DNA of 64,000 nucleotides from CAVQBJ01 sp963710725. Lineage in GTDB: Bacteria > Actinomycetota > Thermoleophilia > Solirubrobacterales > Solirubrobacteraceae. The DNA lies in NCBI GenBank assembly GCA_963710725.1, contig CAVQBJ010000002.1, positions 434,001 through 498,000 of the forward strand, in the 5' to 3' direction. The translations under genes were made by a program, and so were the position numbers. The notes under the pieces were generated by a model that was not told the DNA's origin, did not search any database, and saw nothing but the letters and a program-made list of their open reading frames with translations. This document shows, piece after piece, positions 26,334 to 35,654 of this stretch (positions within the stretch are counted from its first letter, which is position 1; every line of letters begins with the position of its first letter).

Positions 26334-26357
26334 CCCCTCGGTCACCCGACCGAGGGG
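26334..26357. terminator. hairpin after the sigma-factor gene
   Basis: CCCCTCGGTC-ACCC-GACCGAGGGG, a perfect 10-bp stem with 4-nt loop 26 nt after the stop. No T-run follows. It ends 20 nt before the next start and only about 9 nt before its ribosome site, so it may act as an attenuator for the hydroxylase gene as well as an end to the sigma transcript. Confidence 0.65.
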
Positions 26358-26377
26358 GCCGGCCGAAGGGAGTCGAT

Positions 26378-27205
26378 GTGAGCAGTTCGCTGTGGGACCG
26401 GATCGTCAACGCCACGATCTACGTCGGTGAGCGGATCCTCGCCCCGCTCGAGCGCTGGATCGGTCGGCGCTCGCTCGTGGGCGACGCGACGTTCCTGCCG
26501 AACGAGCGCTTCGCGTGGATCGAGGACGTCGAGCGCGACTGGACGGTCATTCGCGATGAGCTGGCGGCGTTGCTCGACGATCGCGACGCGCTGCCCAACT
26601 TCCAGGACATCTCGCGCGATCAGGTCTACATCACGCAGGACGACCGCTGGAAGACCGTCTTCCTGTTCGGCTATGGCTTTCGATCGGAGCTGACGACGGA
26701 GCTGTGCCCGCGCACGACCGAGCTGCTGGAGCGCATCCCGGGCATGACGACGGCGATGTTCTCGATCCTCTCCGCGCGCAAGCACATCGAGCCCCACCGC
26801 GGACCGTACAAGGGCGTGCTGCGCTACCACCTCGGGCTGATCGTGCCCCGCGACAAGGAGAGCTGCCGGATCCGCGTCGGCGACGACATCCGCCACTGGG
26901 ACGAGGGCAAGAGCCTCATGTTCGACGACACCTACGATCACGAGGTCTGGAACGACACCGACGACCTGCGGGTCGTGCTCTTCGTCGACGTCATCCGCCC
27001 GCTGCCGTTCCCGGAGTCGCTCATCAATCGCGCGATCCTCTGGGGAATCGGCTGGTCACCGTTCGTACAGGACGCCAAGCGCAACCAGGAGGCCTGGGAG
27101 CGCGGCTACCGGGAGTACCAGCGGGCCCGCGAGGCAGCCACGACGCCGAGCGGCCGCTTCCAGCAGAACGGCGCGAGCGACGCGCGCTCCGTTGCCTCTC
27201 CGTGA
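26378..27205 (+). CDS. aspartyl/asparaginyl beta-hydroxylase-like protein
   Basis: 275 residues with the AspH/LpxO-type cupin core. Visible marks: FSILSARKHIEPHRGPYKG, the RYHLGLIVP strand, and DDTYDHEVWNDTDDLRVV, giving the iron histidines and the 2-oxoglutarate arginine expected of these dioxygenases. Members hydroxylate peptide Asp/Asn residues or lipids. An N-terminal amphipathic stretch (IVNATIYVGERILAPLERWI) could bind membrane. The start is GTG 26378 with AGGGAG 6 nt upstream. It follows the sigma gene across a hairpin. Confidence 0.85.
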   Translation: MSSSLWDRIVNATIYVGERILAPLERWIGRRSLVGDATFLPNERFAWIEDVERDWTVIRDELAALLDDRDALPNFQDISRDQVYITQDDRWKTVFLFGYGFRSELTTELCPRTTELLERIPGMTTAMFSILSARKHIEPHRGPYKGVLRYHLGLIVPRDKESCRIRVGDDIRHWDEGKSLMFDDTYDHEVWNDTDDLRVVLFVDVIRPLPFPESLINRAILWGIGWSPFVQDAKRNQEAWERGYREYQRAREAATTPSGRFQQNGASDARSVASP

Positions 27206-27224
27206 AGCCCTGTCACCCGGCCCG

Positions 27225-28595
27225 CTACGCCGGTTCGGTGTGCACGATCACCTCGAAGATGCGCGGGTTCTCCTCGCGCACGCGCCGCTCCACGAGCGAC
27301 GCGAGGTCGTGCGCCGCGACGAGGGTCGTCTGCGGCGGTAGTGCGAGCGTCAGGTAGGCGAGCAGACCCTGCTCGGTGGCCCGGAAGCGCAGCTCGCGCG
27401 GCTCGCTTCCGGTCATCTCGCGCACGAGCTCGCGAAGGCGCTGGTCCTCCTCGTGGACGCGCCCGTCGACCACCGGCAGGCCCGCGCCCTCCTCGCTGAG
27501 CGGCTCGATGTGGCTCAGCACGCGCAAGGCGCTCGGAACGGCCTCGCGGATCGCCCGCTCGACGTCGTCGGCGATCGCGTGGGCGGCGTCGAGAGTGAGG
27601 CCACCGGGAACCTTCAGATGGAGGCTGAACTCGGTGCCCTCCCCCACCCGCAGCGCGGACACGTTGTGGATCTCGCGCACCTCCGGCACGCTCAGCGCCG
27701 CGGCGGTCGCGCGCTGGCGCAACGGACCGAGCACATCGCCCTCGGGCTCGACGTGGACGACGACGTCGCTCCCGGGCAGCTCGTCCTCGATCGCCTCCTC
27801 GATCGCGCTCGCGACCGCGTGGCCGTGCGCAACGCCGGCGTCGGCCGGCACGCCGACGACGACGTCGGCGAAGTGGCGCCCGCCGGCCTCGCGGATGCGC
27901 AGCCGCCGCAGCGAGGCGCCGACGTCGAGGGACTCGATCGCGCCCCGGGCGAGATCCTCGGCGCCGCCCGGCGCGGTGTCCATGAGGACGGCGACGTTCG
28001 TCCGCATCAGGCGCCCGGCGGAGATGAGCACGAGCACGGCGACGAACAGCGCCGCGATCGCGTCGGCGCCCGGGTATCCGGCGCGCACGAGCAGCAGCCC
28101 GATGAGCACCGCGGTCGAGCCGAGCATGTCGAGCGCGAAGTGCAGCGCGTTCGCCCCCAGCGCGACGCTGCCGTGGCGTCGCGCCCCCCGCCGCGACGCC
28201 ACGGTGCGCAGTGCGTCGATGGCGATGACCGCGACCACGAGCGCGATCGCGTACCAGTGGGCGTCGACCTCGTCGGTGCCGTTGACCAGGCGAACGATCG
28301 ACTCGTAGGCGATCACCAGGCTGGCCAGCACGAGCACCGCGCCCTCGCCGAGCGCGGACAGGTGCTCGGCCTTGCGGTGGCCGTACGGGTGCCCCTCGTC
28401 GGCCGGGCGCACGGCGACGCCGACGGCGAAGAACGTGAGCAGCGCGGCGACGACGTCGGTGCCGGAATGAATCGCCTCGGCGACGAGGCCCAGGCTGTGC
28501 GAGAGCAGGCCGACGATCAGCTTGATCGCCACGAGCGCGAGCGCGGCGACGACCGAGACGAGCGCGGTGCGCTGAGCGGGACCGAGGCGAGGCAT
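27225..28595 (-). CDS. cation diffusion facilitator (CDF) metal transporter
   Basis: 456 residues, longer than the usual 300. The N-terminal six-helix membrane part carries HSGTDV in helix 2 and HFALDMLGS in helix 5, the zinc/manganese-binding Asp-His set, plus the PADEGHPYGHRKAEH cytoplasmic motif. After it come two or three tandem ferredoxin-like cytoplasmic domains instead of one (repeated VVHVEPEGD, LSHIEPLSE, VIVHTEP). Exports divalent metals with proton exchange. It converges on the hydroxylase gene with 19 bp between. Confidence 0.9.
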   Translation of the reverse strand: MPRLGPAQRTALVSVVAALALVAIKLIVGLLSHSLGLVAEAIHSGTDVVAALLTFFAVGVAVRPADEGHPYGHRKAEHLSALGEGAVLVLASLVIAYESIVRLVNGTDEVDAHWYAIALVVAVIAIDALRTVASRRGARRHGSVALGANALHFALDMLGSTAVLIGLLLVRAGYPGADAIAALFVAVLVLISAGRLMRTNVAVLMDTAPGGAEDLARGAIESLDVGASLRRLRIREAGGRHFADVVVGVPADAGVAHGHAVASAIEEAIEDELPGSDVVVHVEPEGDVLGPLRQRATAAALSVPEVREIHNVSALRVGEGTEFSLHLKVPGGLTLDAAHAIADDVERAIREAVPSALRVLSHIEPLSEEGAGLPVVDGRVHEEDQRLRELVREMTGSEPRELRFRATEQGLLAYLTLALPPQTTLVAAHDLASLVERRVREENPRIFEVIVHTEPA

Positions 28596-28643
28596 CGCGT
28601 GAGCGAGCGTATCCGGCCCGCGGGTGGGCGAGCCGCCGCGAGC

Positions 28644-29423
28644 CTAGATGCTGGTCAGGTTCGCCAGGCCGGTGCCCTGCAGCAGCGCGTTCGCCTTCGC
28701 GTTCAGAATCGTGAACTCGCCGGTCAGGATGAGCAGTCCCATGGCGACGAGCACGCCGCCGCCGGCGGCGATGATGAGCGGGAAGTGGCGCTTGACGTGC
28801 GTGAACGCGGTCGTCATGCGCTCGAAGGCCAGTGCGGTCGCGAGGAAGGGGATCGCCAGGCCGGCGGAGTAGAACGCGAGCAGGAGGGCGCCGTGAGCCG
28901 CCGAGCTCGAGATCGCGGCGGCACTGAGGATCGAGGTGAGCGTCGGGCCGACGCAGGGCGTCCAGGCGAGCGCGAATGCGGCCCCGGCGAGAAGCGGACC
29001 ACCCTTACCCGCCGTGCGCATCAGGCCGTCGACGTGCCACTCGCGGTTGAGGCGCCCGACGAACGGGCTGAGCATGAACACCAGCCCGAGGGCGATGATC
29101 ACGATCGCGCCGAGGCGCTCGAGCATCACGCGGTGGTCGCTCAGCGTCGCGCCGATCGCCGTCGCGCCGAGCCCCAGCAGGATGAAGATCGTCGAGAAGC
29201 TCGCGGTGAACGCGAGGCTCGGAAGGAGCACACGGCGCACCCCGGCCCCTTGCAGGTCGGCCGGCGCCACGCCCACGACGGTCGACAGGTACCCCGGCAC
29301 GAGCGGGAGCACGCAGGGCGACAGGAACGAGACGAGCCCGGCGGCGACCGCGGCGAAGATCCCCACGCCGGTGGCGGGATCGGCCACGCTCGCCGTGGCG
29401 ACGATCAGGTGGGTCGGGTGCAT
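28644..29423 (-). CDS. ccdA: CcdA-type cytochrome c biogenesis/thiol transporter
   Basis: 259 residues with six membrane helices and the two conserved half-motifs: LVSFLSPCVLPLVPGYL and ALAWTPCVGPTLTSIL, each with the redox cysteine that relays electrons from cytoplasmic thioredoxin to extracellular thiol proteins. The start is ATG 29423, with a GGGGG-rich ribosome site about 6 nt upstream. An in-frame codon at 29468 is less well placed. No cytochrome c maturation genes are adjacent, so the electron acceptor is not shown here. Confidence 0.9.
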   Translation of the reverse strand: MHPTHLIVATASVADPATGVGIFAAVAAGLVSFLSPCVLPLVPGYLSTVVGVAPADLQGAGVRRVLLPSLAFTASFSTIFILLGLGATAIGATLSDHRVMLERLGAIVIIALGLVFMLSPFVGRLNREWHVDGLMRTAGKGGPLLAGAAFALAWTPCVGPTLTSILSAAAISSSAAHGALLLAFYSAGLAIPFLATALAFERMTTAFTHVKRHFPLIIAAGGGVLVAMGLLILTGEFTILNAKANALLQGTGLANLTSI

Positions 29424-29510
29424 CGGCGCCCCCAAGGATCGCAGAGCCTGCGCCGGATTTCCGCCCACCGCCGCGCCGCCGTCCGCGGACGGGTCCCCAC
29501 GGCCAGGGAG

Positions 29511-30356
29511 CTACGCGGCGGCAACCGCCTCTCGGGGCACGGCGGCCTGGTCGGGGACGGCGCTGAAGCTGTACCCCAACCTGAACTGCGTATGGATGTA
29601 CTGCCACTCGGGTGACGCGACCTCGAGCTTCTGTCGAATCTTTCGGATGAACACGTCGACCGATCGGTCGCCGCGATTCATCGGGTAGCCCCACAGGCTC
29701 TCGTAGATGAATCCGCGCTCCAGGGCGCATCCCTCGTGCGATGCGAGCAGCTCGATCACCTCGAACTCGCGACGGGTGAGCTTGACGTCCCGCCCGCGCG
29801 CGAAGACCTGGTACACGCTGGCTTGGATCTCCAATTCGCCGGCCACGATCGGATCACGATCCGCCTCGTCGATGCGGCGCTGGTGGCGAAGGACGGCATC
29901 CACGCGAGCGATCAGCTCGTCCGGATGGCAGGGCTTGGCGAGCCAGTCGTCGGCGCCGAGCCGCAGGGCGCGCACGCGGTGGGCGACCGTCGAGCCGCGG
30001 GTGCAGACGACGATGGCGACGCTCGGGCTGAGGGAGGACACCTGCTCGAGCCATTCCCAGAAGCGGTCGCCGAGGACGGCGCGATCGACGATCACCGCGT
30101 TGAGGTTCAGCGCTTCGATCAGCTCGAGCGACGGCGGCGACGAGAGCACCTCGTGCTCCCAGTCCGAGGGGTCCAGGCGCTTCGCCAGCACCGCGAGGAA
30201 GCCCGAATCTCGGTCGACCACCGCGACCCGTGGCGGTGGGCCCGCGAGTGCCGCGACCCGTCCACCGATCGCGACCACCGGCGTCGCGCTGATCGCTGAT
30301 CGGTCCGCGTCTTGGCGGCGGAGAGCGGGACCGAGGGGCGTAGGCGAATTGCTCAT
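29511..30356 (-). CDS. OmpR/PhoB-type response regulator
   Basis: 281 residues. An unusual N-terminal extension of about 42 residues precedes a receiver domain (RVAVVDRDSGFLAVLAKRL, phospho-acceptor aspartate in AVIVDRAVLG, conserved lysine in DDWLAKPCHPDEL). A winged-helix effector follows (LTRREFEVIELLASHEG, RSVDVFIRKIRQKLE). No histidine kinase lies beside it. The upstream 60 bp are AT-rich and no ribosome site is seen. A TACAAT at 30371-30376 (minus strand) would give an almost leaderless message. Confidence 0.88.
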   Translation of the reverse strand: MSNSPTPLGPALRRQDADRSAISATPVVAIGGRVAALAGPPPRVAVVDRDSGFLAVLAKRLDPSDWEHEVLSSPPSLELIEALNLNAVIVDRAVLGDRFWEWLEQVSSLSPSVAIVVCTRGSTVAHRVRALRLGADDWLAKPCHPDELIARVDAVLRHQRRIDEADRDPIVAGELEIQASVYQVFARGRDVKLTRREFEVIELLASHEGCALERGFIYESLWGYPMNRGDRSVDVFIRKIRQKLEVASPEWQYIHTQFRLGYSFSAVPDQAAVPREAVAAA

Positions 30357-30490
30357 AATTTAGATCGACAATTGTATGAATACGCGGAAAAGGGGGGTTA
30401 CCATCTTGTGAACGGCGGTTTGACCGCACTTCGGCGCCCGACCGCCGTGCGGCGGCGGTCACGGTGGACAGACCCCGGCGGCGAGTGGCG

Positions 30491-31198
30491 CTACGCCGGC
30501 CGGGACTCGCCGAGCGCATCACGGAGCTCGGAGAGCTCTCGCTCGAGGCGATCGACGCGGGCGCTCAGCTCGGCGAGCGAGCTGCTGCCGTCGCCGGCGT
30601 CCGGTCCGGCCCGCCCCACCTCGCCGCCCTCCCGCGAGAGCGCCGAATCCGGCTCGGGCGACGCCCCGACCGGCCCCGCTGACGCCCCGGTCGCCGCGGC
30701 CGTCTCGTCGTCGGAGTCCTCGGCGAGCAGCTGCTCGTAGCGCTCCTCCTTCTGACCGGGGCGGCGCACCAGCTGCCGGACGAGCTCGCGGTCGATGAGC
30801 CGCCGCAGCGTTCCGTCGACCTCGTCGAGATCGGCGAAGGCGTGCATGCGCTCGGTGCGCTGCTTGAGCTCACCGGGCGTCTGCGGCCCGCGGAGCATCA
30901 GTACGCACATGATCGCCTGCTCGCCGTCGTCCATCGGCAGGCGCTCGGCGAGCAGGTGGCGAAACTTGGCCGCGCGACTGCCGGCGCCGCTGGCCAGGCG
31001 CGCGAGGCCTCGCCGCTGCAGACGAGTCGTGGCGTCGCGGACGACGTCCTCGTCGTAGCTGACGACCGGGTCGCGGTTGGTCGACTGGTTGCAGGCGAGC
31101 CGGAGCGCGTTCAGCGAGAGCGGATATGCGTCGGGCGTCGTACGCTGCTTCTCCATCAGGCAGCCGAGCACGCGGATCTCGGTCGGTCGCAGGTCCAT
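30491..31198 (-). CDS. YceH-like (DUF480) protein
   Basis: 235 residues. The N-terminal tandem winged-helix pattern is clear: LRPTEIRVLGCLMEKQRTTPD, YPLSLNALRLACNQSTNRDP and MCVLMLRGPQTPGELKQRT, as in YceH. The molecular role of the family is not established. The last 70 residues (acidic linker then SLAELSARVDRLERELSEL) form a predicted coiled coil not seen in the short E. coli protein. The start ATG 31198 begins the conserved domain. It is divergent from the ABC exporter with 97 bp between. Confidence 0.85.
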   Translation of the reverse strand: MDLRPTEIRVLGCLMEKQRTTPDAYPLSLNALRLACNQSTNRDPVVSYDEDVVRDATTRLQRRGLARLASGAGSRAAKFRHLLAERLPMDDGEQAIMCVLMLRGPQTPGELKQRTERMHAFADLDEVDGTLRRLIDRELVRQLVRRPGQKEERYEQLLAEDSDDETAAATGASAGPVGASPEPDSALSREGGEVGRAGPDAGDGSSSLAELSARVDRLERELSELRDALGESRPA

Positions 31199-31295
31199 CG
31201 CGCCACAGGGTACGGCCCGGGCGGCGTCGCTGCCCGGACGGCCCACCGGGCGTTCACTACAGTGCATTCGTGGTCAACGACAGGCTGCTGCTCCG

Positions 31296-33155
31296 ATGAG
31301 CTTCCAACACGGCGAGGGTCGCGGCGGCGGTCCGGGGGGGCGCCGCAGCCGCGAGCTGCGACCCGAGGACATCCCCAGTACGCCGGTGTCCCTGCGCCGC
31401 GTCGGGCGGCTGTTCACGCCGTACCGCCTGCGCCTGGCCTGGCTGCTAAGCCTGATCGTGTTCTCGGCGGTACTCGGGGTGATCAGCCCGTTCCTGCTGC
31501 GCGACATCATCGATAAGGCGTACCCCGAGCGCAACACGACGCTGCTCATCCAGCTCGTCGCCGGCATGATCGCGATCTCGATCCTCAGCGGCGCCATCGG
31601 CGTCGCGCAGACGTGGGCGTCGAACGTCGTGGGCCAGCAGGTCATGCACGACCTGCGCGCCTCGGTGTACGCGCACCTGCAGCGGATGTCGCTCGCCTTC
31701 TTCACCCGCACCCGCACGGGCGAGGTGCAGTCGCGGATCGCAAACGACATCGGCGGCATCGACGATGTGGTCACGAGCACGGCGACCTCGATCGCCCAGA
31801 ACGTCACCACGGTGGTGGCCACCGTGGTGGCGATGTTCCTGCTCAGCCCGCTGCTGGCCGGATTCTCGCTCTGCCTGCTGCCGTTCTTCGTCTGGCTGAC
31901 GCGCCGCGTCGGCGAGCAGCGCCGGCGGATCACCGCGGTACGCCAGAGCCGGCTGGCCGACATGTCCACGCTGGTGGCGGAGTCCCTGTCGGTCTCGGGG
32001 ATCCTGCTCGGCAAGACGATGGGCCGCAGCTCAGAGCTCGTGGGCCGCTTCCGGCGCGAGTCCTCCGAGCTCGCCGACATCGAGGTGCACAGCCGCATGG
32101 CCGGGCGCTGGCGGATGGCCTCGGTGCAGATGACGTTCGCGATCATGCCGGCGCTCATCTACCTGTTCGCCGGCGAGAGCTTCGCCCACGACTGGAAGGC
32201 GATCACGATCGGCACCGTCGTCGCCTTCACCCAGCTGCAGACGCGACTGCTGTTCCCGTCGCAGTCGCTGCTCTCCACCGGACTCGACGTGCAGACCTCG
32301 CTCGCGCTGTTCGGGCGCATCTTCGAGTACCTCGACCTGCCCGTCGACATCGAGGAGCACCCGGACGCCAAGCCGTTCGAATGCCTGCGCGGCGACGTGG
32401 CGATCGAGGATGTCTGGTTTCGCTACGAGCGAAACGGGTCGTGGACCCTCCAGGACGTCAGCGCGAACATCCCGGCCGGCAGCACCACGGCGATCGTCGG
32501 CGAGACCGGCTCGGGCAAGACGACCATGGCCTACCTGGTCGCGCGCCTGTACGAGCCCGAGCGGGGGCGGGTGACGATCGACGGAACCGACATCCGCGAC
32601 GTCACGCTCGAGTCGCTCGCCGCCACGGTCGGGCTGGTGTCCCAGGAGACCTACCTGTTCCATTCGAGCATCCGCGAGAACCTCCAGTTCGCACGGCCCG
32701 ACGCGAGCGAGGAGGAGATCGTGGAGGCGGCCAAGGCGGCTCAGATCCACGATCTCATCGCCTCGCTGCCCGACGGCTACGACACCATCGTCGGCGAGCG
32801 CGGCTACCGCTTCTCCGGGGGTGAGAAGCAGCGGATCGCGATCGCGCGCACGGTCCTGCGCAACCCGCCGGTGCTCGTCCTCGACGAGGCGACGAGCGCC
32901 CTGGACACCGAGACCGAGCGGCAGGTCCAGGCCGCGCTGGATGACCTTGCCCGCGGGCGCACCACGATCGCGATCGCCCACCGCCTCTCCACGGTCCGCG
33001 ACGCCGATCAGATCCTCGTCCTCGACCACGGGCGCATCGTCGAGCGCGGCACGCACGAGGAGCTGATCGAGCTCGGCGGCCGCTACGCGACCCTGGCCAG
33101 CGGCGCGCTGCTCGACGCCGAGCTGCCGGCCGACGCCGGCGGGCTGCTGACGTAG
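31296..33155 (+). CDS. ABC exporter half-transporter (permease-ATPase)
   Basis: 619 residues. Six membrane helices occupy about residues 45-330, then an ATPase domain: Walker A GETGSGKTTM, signature FSGGEKQRIA, Walker B VLVLDEATSALD and the switch histidine in AIAHRLST. It is of the MsbA/BmrA type and works as a homodimer or with a second half. The substrate (lipid or drug) is unknown. The glycine/arginine-rich N-terminal 25 residues are cytoplasmic. The start is ATG 31296; there is no strong ribosome site. A strong two-way terminator follows. Confidence 0.92.
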   Translation: MSFQHGEGRGGGPGGRRSRELRPEDIPSTPVSLRRVGRLFTPYRLRLAWLLSLIVFSAVLGVISPFLLRDIIDKAYPERNTTLLIQLVAGMIAISILSGAIGVAQTWASNVVGQQVMHDLRASVYAHLQRMSLAFFTRTRTGEVQSRIANDIGGIDDVVTSTATSIAQNVTTVVATVVAMFLLSPLLAGFSLCLLPFFVWLTRRVGEQRRRITAVRQSRLADMSTLVAESLSVSGILLGKTMGRSSELVGRFRRESSELADIEVHSRMAGRWRMASVQMTFAIMPALIYLFAGESFAHDWKAITIGTVVAFTQLQTRLLFPSQSLLSTGLDVQTSLALFGRIFEYLDLPVDIEEHPDAKPFECLRGDVAIEDVWFRYERNGSWTLQDVSANIPAGSTTAIVGETGSGKTTMAYLVARLYEPERGRVTIDGTDIRDVTLESLAATVGLVSQETYLFHSSIRENLQFARPDASEEEIVEAAKAAQIHDLIASLPDGYDTIVGERGYRFSGGEKQRIAIARTVLRNPPVLVLDEATSALDTETERQVQAALDDLARGRTTIAIAHRLSTVRDADQILVLDHGRIVERGTHEELIELGGRYATLASGALLDAELPADAGGLLT

Positions 33156-33217
33156 CGCCGCCCACGCCCCCGTCCCGGCGCGGTACCGCTGCGCCGCGGG
33201 CGGCGCCTCCACAGACG

Positions 33218-33257
33218 AAAAGGGGCGGCCGGGCCACCACGGCCCGACCGCCCCTTT
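33218..33257. terminator. bidirectional terminator
   Basis: AAAGGGGCGG (33219-33228) pairs perfectly with CCGCCCCTTT (33248-33257), and inside it GGGCC pairs with GGCCC. The A-run on one side and T-run on the other allow it to work for both convergent genes, the ABC exporter and the phosphoesterase. Confidence 0.9.
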
Positions 33258-33276
33258 CACGTGGTGTGGCGATCCG

Positions 33277-35235
33277 TCAGTAGCCGGTCGGCTTGCCCGT
33301 CGTCGGATCGAGGATCAGCCTCGGGTTCGTGGGCCCGAGGAAGCTGAAGAGGCCGGCGAGGTCGAACGGGATGTGCTCCTGACGATCGGTGCTGGCCAGG
33401 ATCTGATCGGCGGATCCGGGGATCGCCGGCAGGCGCCAGTTGTACTCGATCAGGTTGACGATCGAGGACATGTCGGTCAGGTTGTGATCGACCGCGTTGT
33501 AGCGGGCGAACGGTGAGATCACCAGCAGCGGCAGGCGCGGACCGAAGCCGCAGCGCCCCTGCTCGCCGGCGAGCGGCGCCGTCGTCTGCGGGCTCGGCCC
33601 GCACTGGCCGGACGTCGGCCCCGTCGTCTTCGTGTTCGTCAGGTTGTCCGCGACCGACAACGACGGATTCTGGACGCCGCTGTAGACGTGGTCGTAGAAG
33701 CCATCGGAGTCGTCGTAGGTGATGATCACCGCGGTATGCGCCCAGTCGGGCGTGTGCTCGAGCGCGTTGATCTCCTTCGTCACGAACGCCTGCTCGTCGG
33801 CCGGCTCGGAGTACGCGGCGTGGCCGTCCTCGTAGCCGGGGGCCTTGAGGAAGCTCACCGCGGGCAGCGCCGACGGCGGCAGCTGGCGACTGCCGATCGC
33901 GGCCACGAGCTGGTCGAAGTCGCTCGTGTCGTACTGGTGGTTGGGCGTGTCGAACTGCGGCACGCCGTTGACGTAGCTCTGCGTGTCGGTGCCGATCTCC
34001 TCCAGGCCGGCGAGGGTGTCCTGCCCGGTGCCGTTGGTCGGGATCGTCAGGTGGTGCGGATTGGCCGTCGAGGCGTAGAACTGGAACGGCTCGTGGTGCG
34101 GGATGTAGTCGTCCTTGTAGCCCCACTGGCCGGTGCCGCCGAGCGCCACGCCGACCGGGTGCACCGCGTCGCACAGGCCCTGGTTGGAGGAGTGCGGAAC
34201 GGCGCTCTGGAATCCGGCCGTCTTGAACTCGTCGGGGATGAACGTGCTCGTCGCCTGACCGCTGTGGCCGGTGGCCGCGAGCGCGTCGCCGTAGCTCTCC
34301 GTCGGGCGGAAGCCGCCCTCGAACCAGCCCCAGGAAAGGCCGGCGGCGTTGAGCTCATCGCCGATGTTCGTACCCGACATGGCGACCGCGTCGCGCGTCG
34401 AGCAGTCGTCCCAGTACGGCTGCGCGTCGCTGGTGAGCGAGTAGCCGCCGGTGCCGTCGGGCGTGATGTCGCCGTCCGGGGAGGTCGGCGTCGAGATCGA
34501 CGGGCTGTTGGCCTCGTGGGTCGTGTCGACGCCGCCGGTATCACCGGAGACGAGATTGATGGCGCCCGGCGCCGACGGACCGTACGTCGTCGCGAAGTAG
34601 TTGTCGCTCATCGCGTAGTGCTGCGCGTAGTTCCACATGGCCGTGACGGTGTTGCCGTCGTAGTAGTCCATGTCGGTGTCCGGGTTGCAGGGCGTGCCGA
34701 ACGGCGACGTGCCGGTCGCGGTGCCAACGCTTTGCACGAACAGATCCATCGCGCCGCCGTCGAACGCCTTCTGCTCGTCGCTGTAATCGTGGTCCTGGTC
34801 GCAGACGAGCTGGCCGCCCGCATCGCCGGCGAGGCCCGTGGCGTTGCTGTCCAGGCGCTGGGGAAGGCTGAGGTTCGGGTTGCTCGTCAGCAGGTTCGTG
34901 CTGTGGCGCAGGGCCGGCGGCAGCTGGAAGCTCGTCGCCGGCGGCAGGCCGTCGACGGCGGGCGTGAACGGCGAGGCGTGAAACGGCTGCCCGTCGGTGT
35001 TCGCTGCGTTCGGATACGTGCCGAAGTAGTGGTCGAAGGACACGTTCTCCTGGAAGATGATCACGATGTGCCGAATCGGCGTGGTCGTCGTGGGGTATCG
35101 GTGCAGGTCGGCGGTCCTGGCGATCGGTGGGGCCCCGTGGGGACTCCCCGCTTCCGCCGCCTGGGCGACGAGGACACTTCCGCCAATCGCGGCCGCCGCC
35201 GCGAGAAGCGAGGACACGGTACGCAACCGCGACAT
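33277..35235 (-). CDS. secreted phosphoesterase (phospholipase C / acid phosphatase family)
   Basis: 652 residues with an Ala-rich signal peptide (LLAAAAAIGGSVLVAQAAEA). The family entry pattern HIVIIFQENVSFDHYFGTYP follows at about residue 56, with the nucleophile and metal ligands of the PF04185 phosphoesterases. Later marks are SDNYFATTYGPSAPG, IITYDDSDGFYDHV and RLPLLVISPFARYN. It cleaves phosphodiesters or phosphomonoesters (for example phospholipids) outside the cell. The start is ATG 35235 with GGAGG 8 nt upstream. Its 3-prime end shares the terminator with the ABC exporter. Confidence 0.88.
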   Translation of the reverse strand: MSRLRTVSSLLAAAAAIGGSVLVAQAAEAGSPHGAPPIARTADLHRYPTTTTPIRHIVIIFQENVSFDHYFGTYPNAANTDGQPFHASPFTPAVDGLPPATSFQLPPALRHSTNLLTSNPNLSLPQRLDSNATGLAGDAGGQLVCDQDHDYSDEQKAFDGGAMDLFVQSVGTATGTSPFGTPCNPDTDMDYYDGNTVTAMWNYAQHYAMSDNYFATTYGPSAPGAINLVSGDTGGVDTTHEANSPSISTPTSPDGDITPDGTGGYSLTSDAQPYWDDCSTRDAVAMSGTNIGDELNAAGLSWGWFEGGFRPTESYGDALAATGHSGQATSTFIPDEFKTAGFQSAVPHSSNQGLCDAVHPVGVALGGTGQWGYKDDYIPHHEPFQFYASTANPHHLTIPTNGTGQDTLAGLEEIGTDTQSYVNGVPQFDTPNHQYDTSDFDQLVAAIGSRQLPPSALPAVSFLKAPGYEDGHAAYSEPADEQAFVTKEINALEHTPDWAHTAVIITYDDSDGFYDHVYSGVQNPSLSVADNLTNTKTTGPTSGQCGPSPQTTAPLAGEQGRCGFGPRLPLLVISPFARYNAVDHNLTDMSSIVNLIEYNWRLPAIPGSADQILASTDRQEHIPFDLAGLFSFLGPTNPRLILDPTTGKPTGY

Positions 35236-35405
35236 CGACGTTCCTCCAGTTCCGAAAGGGACACGTTTCCGCGCTGGCTCATCGCCCGCGCGCAGTCCAA
35301 CTGTCTACGGTCGTGCTGGAGCGATCGTTGCCTGGATGTGATCGGGATGTTGTCTTTCTGTCACCGGGGCGCCGCCAACGATGAGACGGCGAAGAAGCTC
35401 CCCGG

Positions 35406-35442
35406 TACACGCATCATGCACGTAAGGTGTAGACTGCGTGTA
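35406..35442. promoter_or_regulatory. VapB operator with promoter
   Basis: TACACGCA (35406-35413) and TGCGTGTA (35435-35442) form an 8-bp perfect inverted repeat with a 21-nt spacer. The right arm ends on the A of the vapB start codon. A TAGACT (35430-35435) would be a -10 placing the start of transcription at the ATG, so a leaderless message under autoregulation is likely. Confidence 0.6.
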
Positions 35443-35654
35443 TGCCTCGGGTGCGAACCAACATCGAGATCGAGGACGTCTATGTCCAGGCGATCATGGA
35501 CCGCTACGGCGTCCGCACGAAAACCGAGGCGGTCGAGCTCGCGCTTCGGCATCTCGCCGGCCAGCCAATGACGCGCGAGGAAGCGCTGAGCATGCGCGGC
35601 GTGCGCGCACTCGGAGAGATCCCGCCCGACACGGCCCCTCGCGGCGTTGCGTGA
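35442..35654 (+). CDS. vapB: VapB-type antitoxin
   Basis: 70 residues of the type II antitoxin family with a ribbon-helix-helix N-terminus (RTNIEIEDVYVQAIMDRYG, KTEAVELALRHLAG), as in mycobacterial VapB and DUF2191 proteins. The C-terminal 25 residues should wrap and block the toxin. It binds DNA as a dimer and likely represses its own operon through the inverted repeat that spans the start. The last codons overlap the toxin start (GTGA). Confidence 0.88.
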   Translation: MPRVRTNIEIEDVYVQAIMDRYGVRTKTEAVELALRHLAGQPMTREEALSMRGVRALGEIPPDTAPRGVA

